Source of the DNA: VYDC01 sp963667515
Lineage (GTDB): Bacteria > Chloroflexota > Dehalococcoidia > UBA2979
DNA length: 64,000 nucleotides
Assembly (NCBI GenBank): GCA_963667515.2
Contig: CAXXXY010000007.1
Location: 124,001-188,000 of the forward strand
Direction: 5' to 3'
The first letter of the stretch is position 1; each line of letters opens with the position of its first letter. Of this stretch, positions 1 through 9,901 are shown in pieces. The position numbers were made by a program, and so were the translations under genes. The notes under the pieces were generated by a model that worked only from the letters and a program-made list of their open reading frames with translations, ran no database searches and had not been told where the DNA came from.

Positions 1-681
1 GAAGAGTTCTTTCACACCTTCAACGAGCTGCACGAGGCCGGCCGCCAGATCGTGATCAGCTCCGACCAGGGTCCGGCCTCGATCCCGCAGCTGGAGGAGC
101 GGCTGCGCACGCGCTTCCAGTGGGGGATGACCGCCGACCTGCAGCCACCCGACATGGAGACGCGCATCGCCATCCTGCGCTCCAAGGCGGACGAGCAGCA
201 CGCACGCGCGCCCGACGAGGTGCTGCAGCTGATCGCGGCGCGCTTCACCAGCAACATCCGCGAGCTGGAGGGCTCGCTGACGCGCGTGCTGGCCTACGGC
301 CGGCTGACGGGCGAGCCGCTGACCGCGGCGCTGGTGCAGTCCGCGCTCGCCACGCTCGAGTCCTCCGCGACGCGGCTCCCCCCCACGCCCGATCTGATCA
401 TCGAGGCGGTCTGCCGCTACTTCGAGCTCAACGACGAGCAGCTGCTCTCCAAGAGTCGCGAGAAGCGCGTCGCCTACCCGCGCCAGATCGCGATGTACCT
501 GATGCGCGAGCTCGCGCACCGCTCGCTGGTGGAGATCGGGCAGTCCCTGGGCGGCCGCGACCACTCCACGATCCACCACGGCTGGCGGAAGATGGAGCGC
601 GCGCTGCACATCGATCCGGAGACGAAGCGCGACATCGCGGGACTGCGCGATATCATCGCGCAGTCCCGCCGCACCTCCTGA
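1..681 (+). CDS. dnaA: Chromosomal replication initiator DnaA (C-terminal part, 5' end outside window)
   Basis: This is the last 226 residues of DnaA, open from base 1 in the same frame. It contains the end of the AAA+ ATPase domain (sensor 1 region IVISSDQ, then the RLRTRFQWG arginine-finger region) and the whole DNA-binding domain IV, whose signature GGRDHSTIHHGWRKM is visible near the C-terminus. DnaA binds DnaA boxes as an ATP-bound filament and melts the origin. The gene runs directly into a 390-bp intergenic region with DnaA-box-like sites, which supports an origin here. Only the N-terminal half is missing, because of the window edge. Confidence 0.97.
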   Translation, partial: EEFFHTFNELHEAGRQIVISSDQGPASIPQLEERLRTRFQWGMTADLQPPDMETRIAILRSKADEQHARAPDEVLQLIAARFTSNIRELEGSLTRVLAYGRLTGEPLTAALVQSALATLESSATRLPPTPDLIIEAVCRYFELNDEQLLSKSREKRVAYPRQIAMYLMRELAHRSLVEIGQSLGGRDHSTIHHGWRKMERALHIDPETKRDIAGLRDIIAQSRRTS

Positions 682-1071
682 CCCCCCGCCTACCCCCTCG
701 AGAGCCCGGAGTGGCCGGCTCGGCGGATCGCCGTGCTCGGCGAGGCGGCCGCTCGATATCGTAAACGCGATAATGCTCGTGCGCGATTGTGTCGGCACAT
801 TGTGGATATAGCTTGGGACAGTGTGGACATATCGTGCGGCGGCACCCTCCAGCGCGCTGCCCGATCGTCGCGCCGGGCACGAGGCCGCCCCCGTCGACCG
901 ATCGAGCCACATGCCACCACGCCCGGTGCACCGCGGAGCCACAGCCGCTCGGGCGTGTTCTCGGGGCGAGCGCTGGCATCGCGCCGCTCCGTCCACATCT
1001 CCACACCACTACTACTATTACTAAGCCGCCTATCATCACAGGAAGCTTTCCATGGAGTGGACAGAGCCGTC
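682..1071. other. oriC: Candidate chromosomal origin oriC (DnaA boxes plus DnaA-trio)
   Basis: This non-coding stretch between dnaA and obgE holds several DnaA-box-like sequences. On the minus strand, ATATCCACA (801-809) and ATGTCCACA (822-830) each differ by one base from the TTATCCACA and TTGTCCACA consensus forms. Weaker plus-strand boxes with a TCCACA core lie at 989-997 and 997-1005. Immediately right of these, 1009-1024 reads CTACTACTATTACTAA. That is five TAG/TAA-type trios on the opposite strand, in the order and orientation described for DnaA-trio elements next to a DnaA box. The tract at 755-775 is locally AT-richer. No gene is seen inside. GC-skew analysis would be decisive. Confidence 0.7.
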
Positions 1072-2370
1072 GTGATCGATTGTGTGGAGTTCGAGGTCGT
1101 CGCAGGCGCCGGCGGTGACGGTGCCGTCTCGTTTCGTCGCGAGAAGTTCGCGCCGAAGGGCGGGCCCGACGGCGGCGACGGCGGGCGCGGTGGCGATGTC
1201 GTGCTGCTGACCGACGCGCGGCTCTCGACGCTGCGCGTGCTGCAGGACCGCCGCCCGCGGCGCGCCAAGGAGGGCGGGCGCGGCGGCAACGCGCGTAAGC
1301 ACGGTCGCTCCGCGCCTGACCTCGAGCTGCGCGTGCCCGTCGGCACGGTGGTCCGGGAGTTCGACGCCGCGGGCGAGCCTGGCGAGGAGCCGCTCGTCGA
1401 CCTCGCGGACGCGGGCGTCAGCGCCGTCGTCGCGCAGGGCGGGCGGGGCGGCTGGGGCAACAGCCGCTTCGCTAGCTCGACCCGGCAGGCGCCGCGCTTC
1501 GCGCAGCGCGGCGCAGCGGGCGAGCAGCGCCGCCTGCGGCTCGAGCTGCGGCTGCTGGCCGACGTCGGCATCGTGGGGCTGCCCAACGCTGGCAAGTCGA
1601 CGCTGCTGCGCTCCTGGAGTGCCGCCACGCCCAAGGTGGCGGCGTACCCTTTCACCACGCTCGAGCCCGAGCTGGGGGTGGTTGAGATGGGCGACGACGG
1701 CTTCGTCGCCGCCGACGTGCCGGGGCTGATCGAGGGGGCGAGCGGCGGGCACGGGCTCGGCCACGAGTTCCTGCGCCACCTGGAGCGCACCAGCGTGCTG
1801 GTGCACGTGCTCGACGCGGCCACGGCCGATCCGCTTGCGGACCTCGATCTGGTGAACGGCGAGCTCGCCGCCTTCGAGCCGCCGCGGCTGCTGGGCGCGC
1901 CGCTGGCGCAGCGGCCGCAGCTCGTCGCGCTCAACAAGCTGGACGTGCCAGCGGCGCGCGAGCGCCTCGGCGAGCTGGGCGCGGCGCTCGACGCGCGCGG
2001 CCAGCCGTGGCTCGCGATCTCCGCCGCCACGCGTGAGGGGACGCGCGAGCTGGCGCGCTGCGCCAGCCAGCTGCTGGGCGAGGCGCGCGCCGCGGCGCTG
2101 GTCGCCGAGCCCGAGCGCCTGCCGGTGCTGCGGCCGGCGCCGCGGCGCCGCCGCTTCGAGGTGGCGCGCGGGGAGGACGGCGTCGCCGAGGTGCGCGGGC
2201 AGACGCCGGAGTGGCTCGCCGCCACGCTCGAGCTCGGCGATCCCGAGGCGCGCGACGAGCTCTTCCGGCGGTTGCAGCTGATGGGCATCGCGCGGGCGCT
2301 GGAGCGCCTGGGCGTGGCCAGCGGGGAGCGCGTGCGCATCGGCGTGGTCGAGGTGGCGTGGGAGGCGTGA
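1072..2370 (+). CDS. obgE: GTPase ObgE/CgtA
   Basis: Obg-family GTPase of 432 residues that acts in late 50S ribosome assembly and stress control. All three domains are present. The glycine-rich Obg fold comes first (AGAGGDGAVSFRREKF, then GGDGGRGG), followed by a G domain with P-loop GLPNAGKST, switch DVPGLIEGA and NKLD. A C-terminal OCT domain covers about the last 75 residues. I chose GTG 1072 because it starts just before the conserved Obg fold; GTG 1084 is an alternative, and the ATG at 1052 is out of frame. The stop overlaps the nadD start by 4 bp, suggesting translational coupling. Its promoter must lie within or beside the origin region. Confidence 0.93.
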   Translation: MIDCVEFEVVAGAGGDGAVSFRREKFAPKGGPDGGDGGRGGDVVLLTDARLSTLRVLQDRRPRRAKEGGRGGNARKHGRSAPDLELRVPVGTVVREFDAAGEPGEEPLVDLADAGVSAVVAQGGRGGWGNSRFASSTRQAPRFAQRGAAGEQRRLRLELRLLADVGIVGLPNAGKSTLLRSWSAATPKVAAYPFTTLEPELGVVEMGDDGFVAADVPGLIEGASGGHGLGHEFLRHLERTSVLVHVLDAATADPLADLDLVNGELAAFEPPRLLGAPLAQRPQLVALNKLDVPAARERLGELGAALDARGQPWLAISAATREGTRELARCASQLLGEARAAALVAEPERLPVLRPAPRRRRFEVARGEDGVAEVRGQTPEWLAATLELGDPEARDELFRRLQLMGIARALERLGVASGERVRIGVVEVAWEA

Positions 2371-3005
2371 GCGCCGCGCCCGGCCCCGACGCGGGCGGAC
2401 GGGCCGAGCGCATCGGCGTGCTGGGCGGCACCTTCGACCCGCCGCACCTCGCGCATCTCGCGGCGGGGGCCGCGGCGCGCGCCGCGCTCGACCTCGACCG
2501 CGTGCTCTTTGTGGTAGCGGGGGAGCCGTGGCGCAAGGCCGCGCGGCCGGTGACGCCCGCGCCGATCCGGCTGCGGCTGCTGCTGGCGGCGCTGGCGCCG
2601 CTGGGCGCGTGGGCGCAGGCGAGCGGTGTCGAGGTGGAGCGGCGCGGCCCCTCCTACACGGCGGAGACGCTGGCGCAGCTGGGGCGCGAGCGACCGGGCG
2701 CCGCCTGGTGGTTCGTGCTGGGGGCGGACGCGCTTGCCGATCTGCCGCGCTGGCACCGCCCCGACGCGATCGTTGCGCAGGCGCGCCTCGCCCTCGTGGG
2801 GCGGCCCGGCGAGCCGCAGGCGCTGCCCGACGAGGTGCGCGACGGCGTGCCCGGCATCGAGGAGGCGATCGACCGCGTGCCGCTGCCGCCGCTCGCGATC
2901 TCGTCGAGCGATCTGCGCGCGCGCGCGCGGCGCGGCCGCTCCACGGCGCTGCTGCTGCCCGCCGAGGTGCGGCGGCTGATCGACGACCTGGGGCTCTACC
3001 GCTAG
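2367..3005 (+). CDS. nadD: Nicotinate-nucleotide adenylyltransferase NadD
   Basis: NadD (212 residues) joins nicotinate mononucleotide and ATP to form deamido-NAD. The N-terminal nucleotidyltransferase motif GGTFDPPHLAH matches the (T/H)xGH-type signature, although the usual G of xGH is replaced by A. Near the C-terminus, ISSSDLR is the second conserved motif. The GTG start overlaps the obgE stop (GTGA), an arrangement that fits coupling in an obgE-nadD operon. Confidence 0.92.
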   Translation: MSAAPGPDAGGRAERIGVLGGTFDPPHLAHLAAGAAARAALDLDRVLFVVAGEPWRKAARPVTPAPIRLRLLLAALAPLGAWAQASGVEVERRGPSYTAETLAQLGRERPGAAWWFVLGADALADLPRWHRPDAIVAQARLALVGRPGEPQALPDEVRDGVPGIEEAIDRVPLPPLAISSSDLRARARRGRSTALLLPAEVRRLIDDLGLYR

Positions 3006-3057
3006 CGGGCGCGCGGCGCGGATCGCGCGGTCGGGCGCTCGACGAAGGGGGGCTGCC

Positions 3058-3591
3058 GTGGCGGAGCGCGACGCCTCGCGCGAGGTGCGCCTCGTCGAGC
3101 ACGACGCGCGGTGGCAGGCCCGCTTCTGGTCGGAGCGGGCGCGCCTGCTCTGCGCGTCCGGCGGGCTCGTCGTCGCGGTCGAGCACGTCGGCAGCACGGC
3201 CGTCCCCGGCCTGGCGGCGAAGCCGGTGATCGACATCGCGGGGGGCGTGCGCCACATCGCCGACGCGCTGCTCGGCGCCCGGCTGCTCGCCGCCGACGGC
3301 TGGGAGAGCCTCGGCGAGCACGGCGTCCCCGGCCGCCGCTTCCTGCGTCGCTGGGAGGGCGGGGCGCACTCGACCCACCTGCACCTCGTGCCGTGGGGCG
3401 GCGAGGCGTGGCAGCGCTACCTGCGCTTCCGCGACCGGCTGCGGGCGGAGCCCGAGCTCGCGCGGGAGTACGCGGCGCTGAAGCGCGATCTCGCTTCGCT
3501 CCACGCGCACGACCGCGCGGCGTACTCTCTCGCGAAGGCGCCGTTCGTCGAGGCGGCGCTGGGGACGCTCGTGGGGGGCGCGGACGCCTAG
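3058..3591 (+). CDS. GrpB/UPF0157 family nucleotidyltransferase-like protein
   Basis: A 177-residue protein of the GrpB (UPF0157) family, part of the nucleotidyltransferase superfamily with unknown substrate. The hallmark is VEHVGSTAVPGLAAKPVIDI near residues 40-60, which carries the family's GS...D-x-D-like core. The start is GTG 3058. The last four bases, CTAG, also contain the stop codon of the convergent methyltransferase, so the two genes overlap tail to tail. Its cellular role cannot be told from the context. Confidence 0.85.
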   Translation: MAERDASREVRLVEHDARWQARFWSERARLLCASGGLVVAVEHVGSTAVPGLAAKPVIDIAGGVRHIADALLGARLLAADGWESLGEHGVPGRRFLRRWEGGAHSTHLHLVPWGGEAWQRYLRFRDRLRAEPELAREYAALKRDLASLHAHDRAAYSLAKAPFVEAALGTLVGGADA

Positions 3592-4343
3592 CCGGGCGTC
3601 GCCTCGGGCGGCTTGCCGACGAGGATCGAGGCGCGCGGGATCGGCGGCAGCAGAAACGGGCGCAGCCGCGCGTCGACGCGAAAGTCGAAGCCGGCGCGCC
3701 GCGCCGCGTCCAGCAGGCTGCGCGTGGAGCGCAGCCGCGGCTTCGCCACCCCGCTGGCCAGCCCGCCTGACAGCGGCCAGGCGTTCCAGCGGTCGAGCCG
3801 GGGGCTCCCCGTGGGCGCGAAGTCCCACAGCAGCGCGAGCCCGCCCGGCACCAGCACGCGCCCCAGCTCGCGTAGGAACGCGCCGAGCTCCTCGTCGTCG
3901 AGGTGCTTCACGAGGTGGCCCGCGAGCACGAGCTCGGCGCTGCCCGCCGCCAGCGGCAGCGCCGTCGCCGCGCCCTGCAGCAGGCGCAGCGGCGGCCGCG
4001 CGCCGAGGCCCGCGCGGTCGTCGGCCGCGGCCAGCCGCAGCGCCGCCGCCGAGGCGTCGACGCCGACGGGCGCGTCGACGAAGCGCAGCCGCCGGTCGAG
4101 CATCCGCAGCAGCGCGCCACGGCCGCAGCCCACCTCCACGACGCGCCAGTCCTCGTCGACGCGCAGCTCCTCGGGCAGGCGGAAGAGCGCGGTGTTGGCG
4201 AGGAAGGTGCCGAGGGCGCCCATCCACCACCGCATCGCGGCGGAGGAGGGGCCGCGCCCACCGAGCCAGCGCTCGTACTCGCGGACGCGCGCGCGCTGCG
4301 GCGAGTCGGCGGCGGGGGTGGCGGGTGCAGGCTCGCGGCTCAC
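3588..4343 (-). CDS. SAM-dependent class I methyltransferase
   Basis: A 251-residue methyltransferase with a Rossmann core. Motif I is VVEVGCGRGALLRML at about residue 70, the acidic end of strand 2 is in GVDASAAAL, and ELVLAGHLVKHLDDEE is motif IV-like. LGRVLVPGGLALLWDFA is the typical post-motif strand-turn-helix. The substrate is unknown. I chose GTG 4343 because a TATGCT minus-10-like hexamer lies exactly 6 bases upstream, suggesting a leaderless transcript. The open frame continues upstream through a low-complexity repeat that does not look coding. It ends convergently on the GrpB gene inside a shared CTAG. Confidence 0.82.
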   Translation of the reverse strand: MSREPAPATPAADSPQRARVREYERWLGGRGPSSAAMRWWMGALGTFLANTALFRLPEELRVDEDWRVVEVGCGRGALLRMLDRRLRFVDAPVGVDASAAALRLAAADDRAGLGARPPLRLLQGAATALPLAAGSAELVLAGHLVKHLDDEELGAFLRELGRVLVPGGLALLWDFAPTGSPRLDRWNAWPLSGGLASGVAKPRLRSTRSLLDAARRAGFDFRVDARLRPFLLPPIPRASILVGKPPEATPG

Positions 4344-4349
4344 GGGCCG

Positions 4350-4355
4350 AGCATA
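4350..4355 (-). promoter_or_regulatory. Minus-10-like hexamer, probable leaderless start
   Basis: TATGCT on the minus strand ends 6 bases before the GTG start of the methyltransferase. This spacing puts transcription initiation at or very near the start codon. The same geometry recurs at 7434, 10885, 12209 and 34733. Confidence 0.4.
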
Positions 4356-4367
4356 GGCGCGGCGCCC

Positions 4368-4440
4368 GCGAGGATCGACGCGGCGCCGCGTGGCGGGCGC
4401 GGTGCCGGCGAGGATCGACGCGGGCGCCGCGTGGCGGGCG
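4368..4440. repeat. Tandem repeat, two 33-bp copies at 40-bp period
   Basis: GCGAGGATCGACGCGG is followed by GCGCCGCGTGGCGGGCG in two near-identical copies (from 4368 and from 4408), with a third partial copy running toward 4450. The tract lies between two minus-strand genes. It has no coding signal of its own and looks like slippage or unequal-crossover expansion. Confidence 0.7.
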
Positions 4441-4474
4441 CCGCGTGGGCGGGGCGTGTGCGGCGGGCCGCCGC

Positions 4475-4963
4475 TCAGAGGCGCGCCATGGGGTCGGCGG
4501 GGCGCTGGGCGTGGCGCTCGTCGGTGCGCAGGTCGAAGGTGAGCCGCACGCGCGCCTCGCGCCCCGCGGCCCACTCGCACATCGCGGCGAGCTCGCGCAG
4601 CCGCGCTGGCAGCGCCTCGTAGCCCGCGGTCAGCGCGTCCAGCTCCTCGTCGCCCGACTCCCACGCCTCGGCGATCGCTCGGCAGCTCTCGGCCAGCGGC
4701 GCGCCCTCCTGCCACGCGCGCTCGAGCTCGGCGCGGTCCGCCGCGTCGCTGGCGTCGTGGTCGGCGTAGCGCAGCAGCGGGCGCAGGTCGATCTTGTGGC
4801 GCCGTTGCAGGCGCGTCGCCGCCTGCGCCAGCTCGTGCATCCCGCCGAAGCGCACGGAGTAGGCCCACGAGGCGAAGAACAGCACGAGATCGGCGTCCCC
4901 GCCGAACGCGACGGGGCACGCCTCCTCGCCCTCGATCTCCACGAATAGTCGCGAGGGGTTCAT
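4475..4963 (-). CDS. Hypothetical protein
   Basis: An unrecognised soluble protein of 162 residues. It begins MNPSRLFVEIEGEEACPVAFGG and is rich in Glu, Arg and Ala, with predicted helical stretches and a Trp/Tyr-containing segment FASWAYSVRFGG. No signal peptide or membrane segment is seen. I chose ATG 4963; the reading frame stays open upstream to 5083, but that part coincides with a structured inverted-repeat region. It follows gyrB on the same strand with about 170 bp between, so it could be read from gyrB or from its own promoter. No function is assigned. Confidence 0.55.
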   Translation of the reverse strand: MNPSRLFVEIEGEEACPVAFGGDADLVLFFASWAYSVRFGGMHELAQAATRLQRRHKIDLRPLLRYADHDASDAADRAELERAWQEGAPLAESCRAIAEAWESGDEELDALTAGYEALPARLRELAAMCEWAAGREARVRLTFDLRTDERHAQRPADPMARL

Positions 4964-4966
4964 TTC

Positions 4967-5125
4967 GAGGGGCTGCCGCTCCTCCAAGAGCTGCTCGGGC
5001 CTCAGGCGTCTCGCGTGGCGGCCGAGAGGGCTGCCGGCCGTCCCCAGCGACGCAGCGCAGCCCTCTGCCCCGCCGCGCGTCACGCCCGAGAACGAGCCCT
5101 CCCGAGGCAGGAGCGGTAGCCCCTC
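4967..5125. repeat. Nested inverted-repeat (foldback) element downstream of gyrB
   Basis: Outer arms GAGGGGCTGCCGCTCCT (4967-4983) and AGGAGCGGTAGCCCCTC (5109-5125) are inverted repeats of 17 bp with one mismatch that would be a G-U pair in RNA. Inside, AGAGGGCTGC (5025-5034) and GCAGCCCTCT (5057-5066) form a second perfect stem. The core GAGGAGCGGCAGCCC is shared with elements at 17.2-17.4 kb and 60.8 kb. It could be a structured 3' or 5' UTR or a small non-autonomous repeat. Confidence 0.6.
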
Positions 5126-5130
5126 AACAA

Positions 5131-7101
<1,971 letters not shown>

Positions 7102-7446
7102 GCGCCCTCGTTCTCGGCTGCGCCCCGACGGGTGGCGCCGCCCCCCCGACGGGGAGAGCCTCCGGGCGAGCCGGGGCGCACGAGTGAAGGGCTGAGACGG
7201 TTGATCACGGACACTGATTATAGCAGCGCGACCCCTCCCTCGGCCAGTCCCGCCGCCCTCGATGGGACCCGCGCTTGCGCCCGCTGAGGGCGAGCCCCCG
7301 ATTCACGTGCGCTCTGCGGCCGCGGCAGAGGCGTGCAGCCCTCGTTCGCTGGCGCCAGCTCGCGGGGGCGCGCGAACGCTCGTGGGAACGCGGGCGCACG
7401 GCGCGCCCCTCGGGGCGGCCCGCGCCGCCCCCGTAGAATGCGCCGC
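7102..7446. promoter_or_regulatory. Divergent intergenic region with gyrB minus-10
   Basis: This 345-bp gap between gyrB and trmO has no convincing gene. A consensus TATAAT reads toward gyrB at 7217-7222, with no clear minus-35. TAGAAT at 7434-7439 reads toward trmO and ends 7 bases before its ATG, a leaderless spacing. The rest is GC-rich sequence without a clear repeat. Confidence 0.5.
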
Positions 7447-7905
7447 ATGAGCGAGCAGCCGGGGGCCGTGACGCTGGAGCCGATCGGCGTCGTGCGCAAC
7501 GGCGAGCACGACGCGGGCCGCGTCGACTGGTCGCGCGTGGAGAGCCGCGTCGAGCTGCGCGCGGGGCTCGCCGACGCGCTGCTGGGCCTCGACGGCTACT
7601 CGCACGTGCTGGTGCTCGGCTGGCTCGATCGCATCCCCGAGGCGCTGCGCGCGCGGCGACGCGCCCGTCCCGCGGGCGACGAGCGGCTGCCGCTGCAGGG
7701 CGCGCTGGCGCTGCGCGGTGGCGCGCGGCCGAACCCGATCGCGCTCACCGTCTGCGAGCTGCGCGCGGTGGAGGAAGAGGCGGGAGCGATCGTCGTGCGC
7801 GGCCTCGACCTCGTCGACGGCACGCCGGTGCTCGACGTGAAGCCGTACATCGCCTTCTACGACGCCGTCCCCGACGCGACGCTCCCGCGCTGGGCCGAGG
7901 GCTAG
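7447..7905 (+). CDS. trmO: TrmO/TsaA-family tRNA methyltransferase
   Basis: A 152-residue TsaA-like beta-barrel protein. The family (TrmO) uses SAM to N6-methylate threonylcarbamoyladenosine at position 37 of certain tRNAs. Conserved features are the N-terminal LEPIGVVRN strand, DGYSHVLVLGWLD, and the substrate motif RPNPIALTVCEL, followed by GLDLVDGTPVLDVKPYI. The protein is near the minimal family length. I chose ATG 7447, where the homologous region starts and a minus-10-like TAGAAT sits 7 bases upstream. The next gene starts 4 bases after the stop, so they are probably co-transcribed. Confidence 0.88.
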   Translation: MSEQPGAVTLEPIGVVRNGEHDAGRVDWSRVESRVELRAGLADALLGLDGYSHVLVLGWLDRIPEALRARRRARPAGDERLPLQGALALRGGARPNPIALTVCELRAVEEEAGAIVVRGLDLVDGTPVLDVKPYIAFYDAVPDATLPRWAEG

Positions 7906-7909
7906 CGCG

Positions 7910-8674
7910 ATGAGCGCGGCCGCGGCGCGGCCCGCGAGCCGGCGCACCCTCGACGCCGTCTACGGCGCGCTGCTCGCGGAGTACGGGCCGCAGCAGTGGT
8001 GGCCGGTCGGGCCCGGCGACGGCCCCGCGCAGCGCCTGGAGATCTGCCTGGGCGCGATCCTCACGCAGAACACAGCGTGGCGCGGCGCGGCGGCGGCGTT
8101 GGAGCGGCTGCGCGCGGCGGGCGCGCTCTCGCTGGAGGCGCTGCTCGGCACGCCCGAGCCGGTAGTGGCGGATCTCGTGCGGCCGGCCGGCCACTTCAAC
8201 GTGAAGGCGGCGAAACTCCGCGAGTTCGCGCGCGTGGTGCTGGAGGAGCACGGCGACCTCGACGCGCTGCTTACGCCCTCAACGCCAGCGAGCGCGGACA
8301 GCGGGGGGGAGGAGGTACGGGCGCGGCTGCTCGCGATCTGGGGCGTCGGGCCGGAGACGGCGGACGCGATGCTGCTCTACGCCGCGTGGCTGCCCACCTT
8401 CGTCATCGACGCCTACAGCCGCCGCCTCGTCGAGCGGCTGGCGCTGCTGCCGCCCGTCGCGGGCGAGGCGCCGGCGGGCCGCCCCCGCTACGAGCGCGAG
8501 CGGCGCCTCTTCCTCACGCGCGTGGGCGCCGACGTGCCGCGCCTCAACCAGTGGCACGCCCTCATCGTGCGGCACGGCCAGCGCCGCTGCCGCCGCCGCG
8601 ATCCGCTCTGCGCGGGCTGCCCGCTGCTCCGGCGCTGCCCGCACGGCCGCCGCGAGCTGGGCCTCGCCGGCTGA
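7910..8674 (+). CDS. Endonuclease III-like HhH-GPD DNA repair protein with [4Fe-4S] cluster
   Basis: A 254-residue relative of endonuclease III. It carries the HhH-GPD fold: GAILTQNTAWRGAAAALERL near residue 45, then the hairpin LLAIWGVGPETADAMLLYA, with a catalytic-type Asp in PTFVIDAYSRR. The usual catalytic Lys of Nth (LPGVGRKTA) is replaced by Glu-Thr in GPETADA, so this is a GPD branch lacking the Nth lysine, similar to family-2 (MutY/thermophile-like) members. The C-terminal cluster loop has the spacing C-x6-C-x2-C-x5-C. Substrate specificity is not predictable. Confidence 0.88.
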   Translation: MSAAAARPASRRTLDAVYGALLAEYGPQQWWPVGPGDGPAQRLEICLGAILTQNTAWRGAAAALERLRAAGALSLEALLGTPEPVVADLVRPAGHFNVKAAKLREFARVVLEEHGDLDALLTPSTPASADSGGEEVRARLLAIWGVGPETADAMLLYAAWLPTFVIDAYSRRLVERLALLPPVAGEAPAGRPRYERERRLFLTRVGADVPRLNQWHALIVRHGQRRCRRRDPLCAGCPLLRRCPHGRRELGLAG

Positions 8675-8809
8675 CGGCCTTCGCTCCGCGCGCCGGTGAT
8701 CGCGCGCGCCACGATTGCGCGCTGCTGCCGCGCTGCCGAGACTCGTGCGGGATCGCGCGGCGACGCGGCGCCGGCGGCGACGGCACGTCCGAGGGGGAGC
8801 TGAACGCGC

Positions 8810-9901
8810 ATGGAGCTCGCGATCATCGGGCTGGCGCGGTCGGGCAAGACCTCGCTCTTCAACGCGGTCACGCGCGGCAGCGCCCCCGTCGGCACCTACG
8901 CGCCGGACGCCGACCCCAACGTCGGCGTGGCGCACGTGCCGGACGCGCGCCTCGATCGCCTCACCGAGCTCTTCCGCCCCAAGAAGCACACGCCCGCCGA
9001 GATCCGCTGGGTCGACTACCCGGTCGCCGGCTTCGGGCCGGAGGGGCCGGGCAGCCGCTTCCTGCAGCAGCTCACCCGCGCCGACGCGCTGGTGCACGTG
9101 GTGCGCGCGTTCGAGGGGGCGGCGGTGCCGCACCCGGAGGGCGCCGTCGACGCGCACCGCGACGTGGAGGCGCTCGACCTCGAGCTCGCCGTCGCCGACC
9201 TCGGTCTGATCGAGCGCCGCCTCGACCGCATCGCGTCGGAGGCGCGCTCGATCAAGGCTGGCGAGCGCGGACGGCTGGAGCGCGACCGCGAGCTGCTGAC
9301 GCGACTGCAGACGGAGCTGGAGGCGGGCCACGCGATCCGCGCGCTGGACCTCGACGAGGCCGCGCGCCGCGACCTGGTCGCCTACCAGTTCCTGACGCGG
9401 CTGCCGGCGCTGCTGGCCGTGAACATCGGCGAGGCCGATCTGCCGCGCGCCGCCGAGATTGAGCGCGAGTTCGCCGAGCGCCACGGCGGCCCGGGCGTCG
9501 CCGTCGCCGCGCTCTGCGCGAGCCTGGAGGCGGAGCTGGCGCAACTCGACCCGGCCGAGGCGGAGGCGATGCGCGCCGACCTCGGCGTGGCGCCGGAGTC
9601 GTCGGCGGGCCGCGCCGTCGCCGCCGCCTACGAGCTGCTGGGGCTGCACTCTTTCCTCACGGTCGGGGACGACGAGTGTCGGGCGTGGACCGTGCGGGTG
9701 GGTGCCTCGGCGCCCGAGGCCGCGGGCAAGATCCACACCAACCTCGAGCACGGCTTCATCCGCGCCGAGGTCGCCAACTGGCAGGAGCTGCTCGACGCCG
9801 GCTCCCTCCCCGAGCTCAAGAAGCGCGGCCGGCTGCGCACGGAGGGCAAGTCCTACGTGGTGCAGGACGGCGACGTGCTCAACATCCTCTTCAACCTCTA
9901 G
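8810..9901 (+). CDS. ychF: Ribosome-associated ATPase YchF/OLA1
   Basis: A 363-residue member of the Obg-related YchF family, which prefers ATP over GTP and associates with ribosomes. It has a P-loop GLARSGKTSLFNAVT, the switch region DYPVAGFGPEG, and a coiled-coil helical insertion. The C-terminal TGS-like domain contains AGKIHTNLEHGFIRAEV, ending KSYVVQDGDVLNILFNL as in the family. The usual NKxE-like motif appears as VNIGEADL. It ends in CTAG shared with the stop of the convergent gene. About 135 bp upstream holds no gene. Confidence 0.95.
   Translation: MELAIIGLARSGKTSLFNAVTRGSAPVGTYAPDADPNVGVAHVPDARLDRLTELFRPKKHTPAEIRWVDYPVAGFGPEGPGSRFLQQLTRADALVHVVRAFEGAAVPHPEGAVDAHRDVEALDLELAVADLGLIERRLDRIASEARSIKAGERGRLERDRELLTRLQTELEAGHAIRALDLDEAARRDLVAYQFLTRLPALLAVNIGEADLPRAAEIEREFAERHGGPGVAVAALCASLEAELAQLDPAEAEAMRADLGVAPESSAGRAVAAAYELLGLHSFLTVGDDECRAWTVRVGASAPEAAGKIHTNLEHGFIRAEVANWQELLDAGSLPELKKRGRLRTEGKSYVVQDGDVLNILFNL

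Noticed and set aside
690..4230. Very long minus-strand open frames across obgE and nadD
   Set aside because: The plus strand encodes well-recognised proteins with full motifs; the minus translations are Arg/Pro/Ala-rich without motifs.
7910..8674. Assignment as classical endonuclease III (nth)
   Set aside because: The hairpin reads GVGPETADA without the catalytic Lys found in Nth, so only a family-level name is given.
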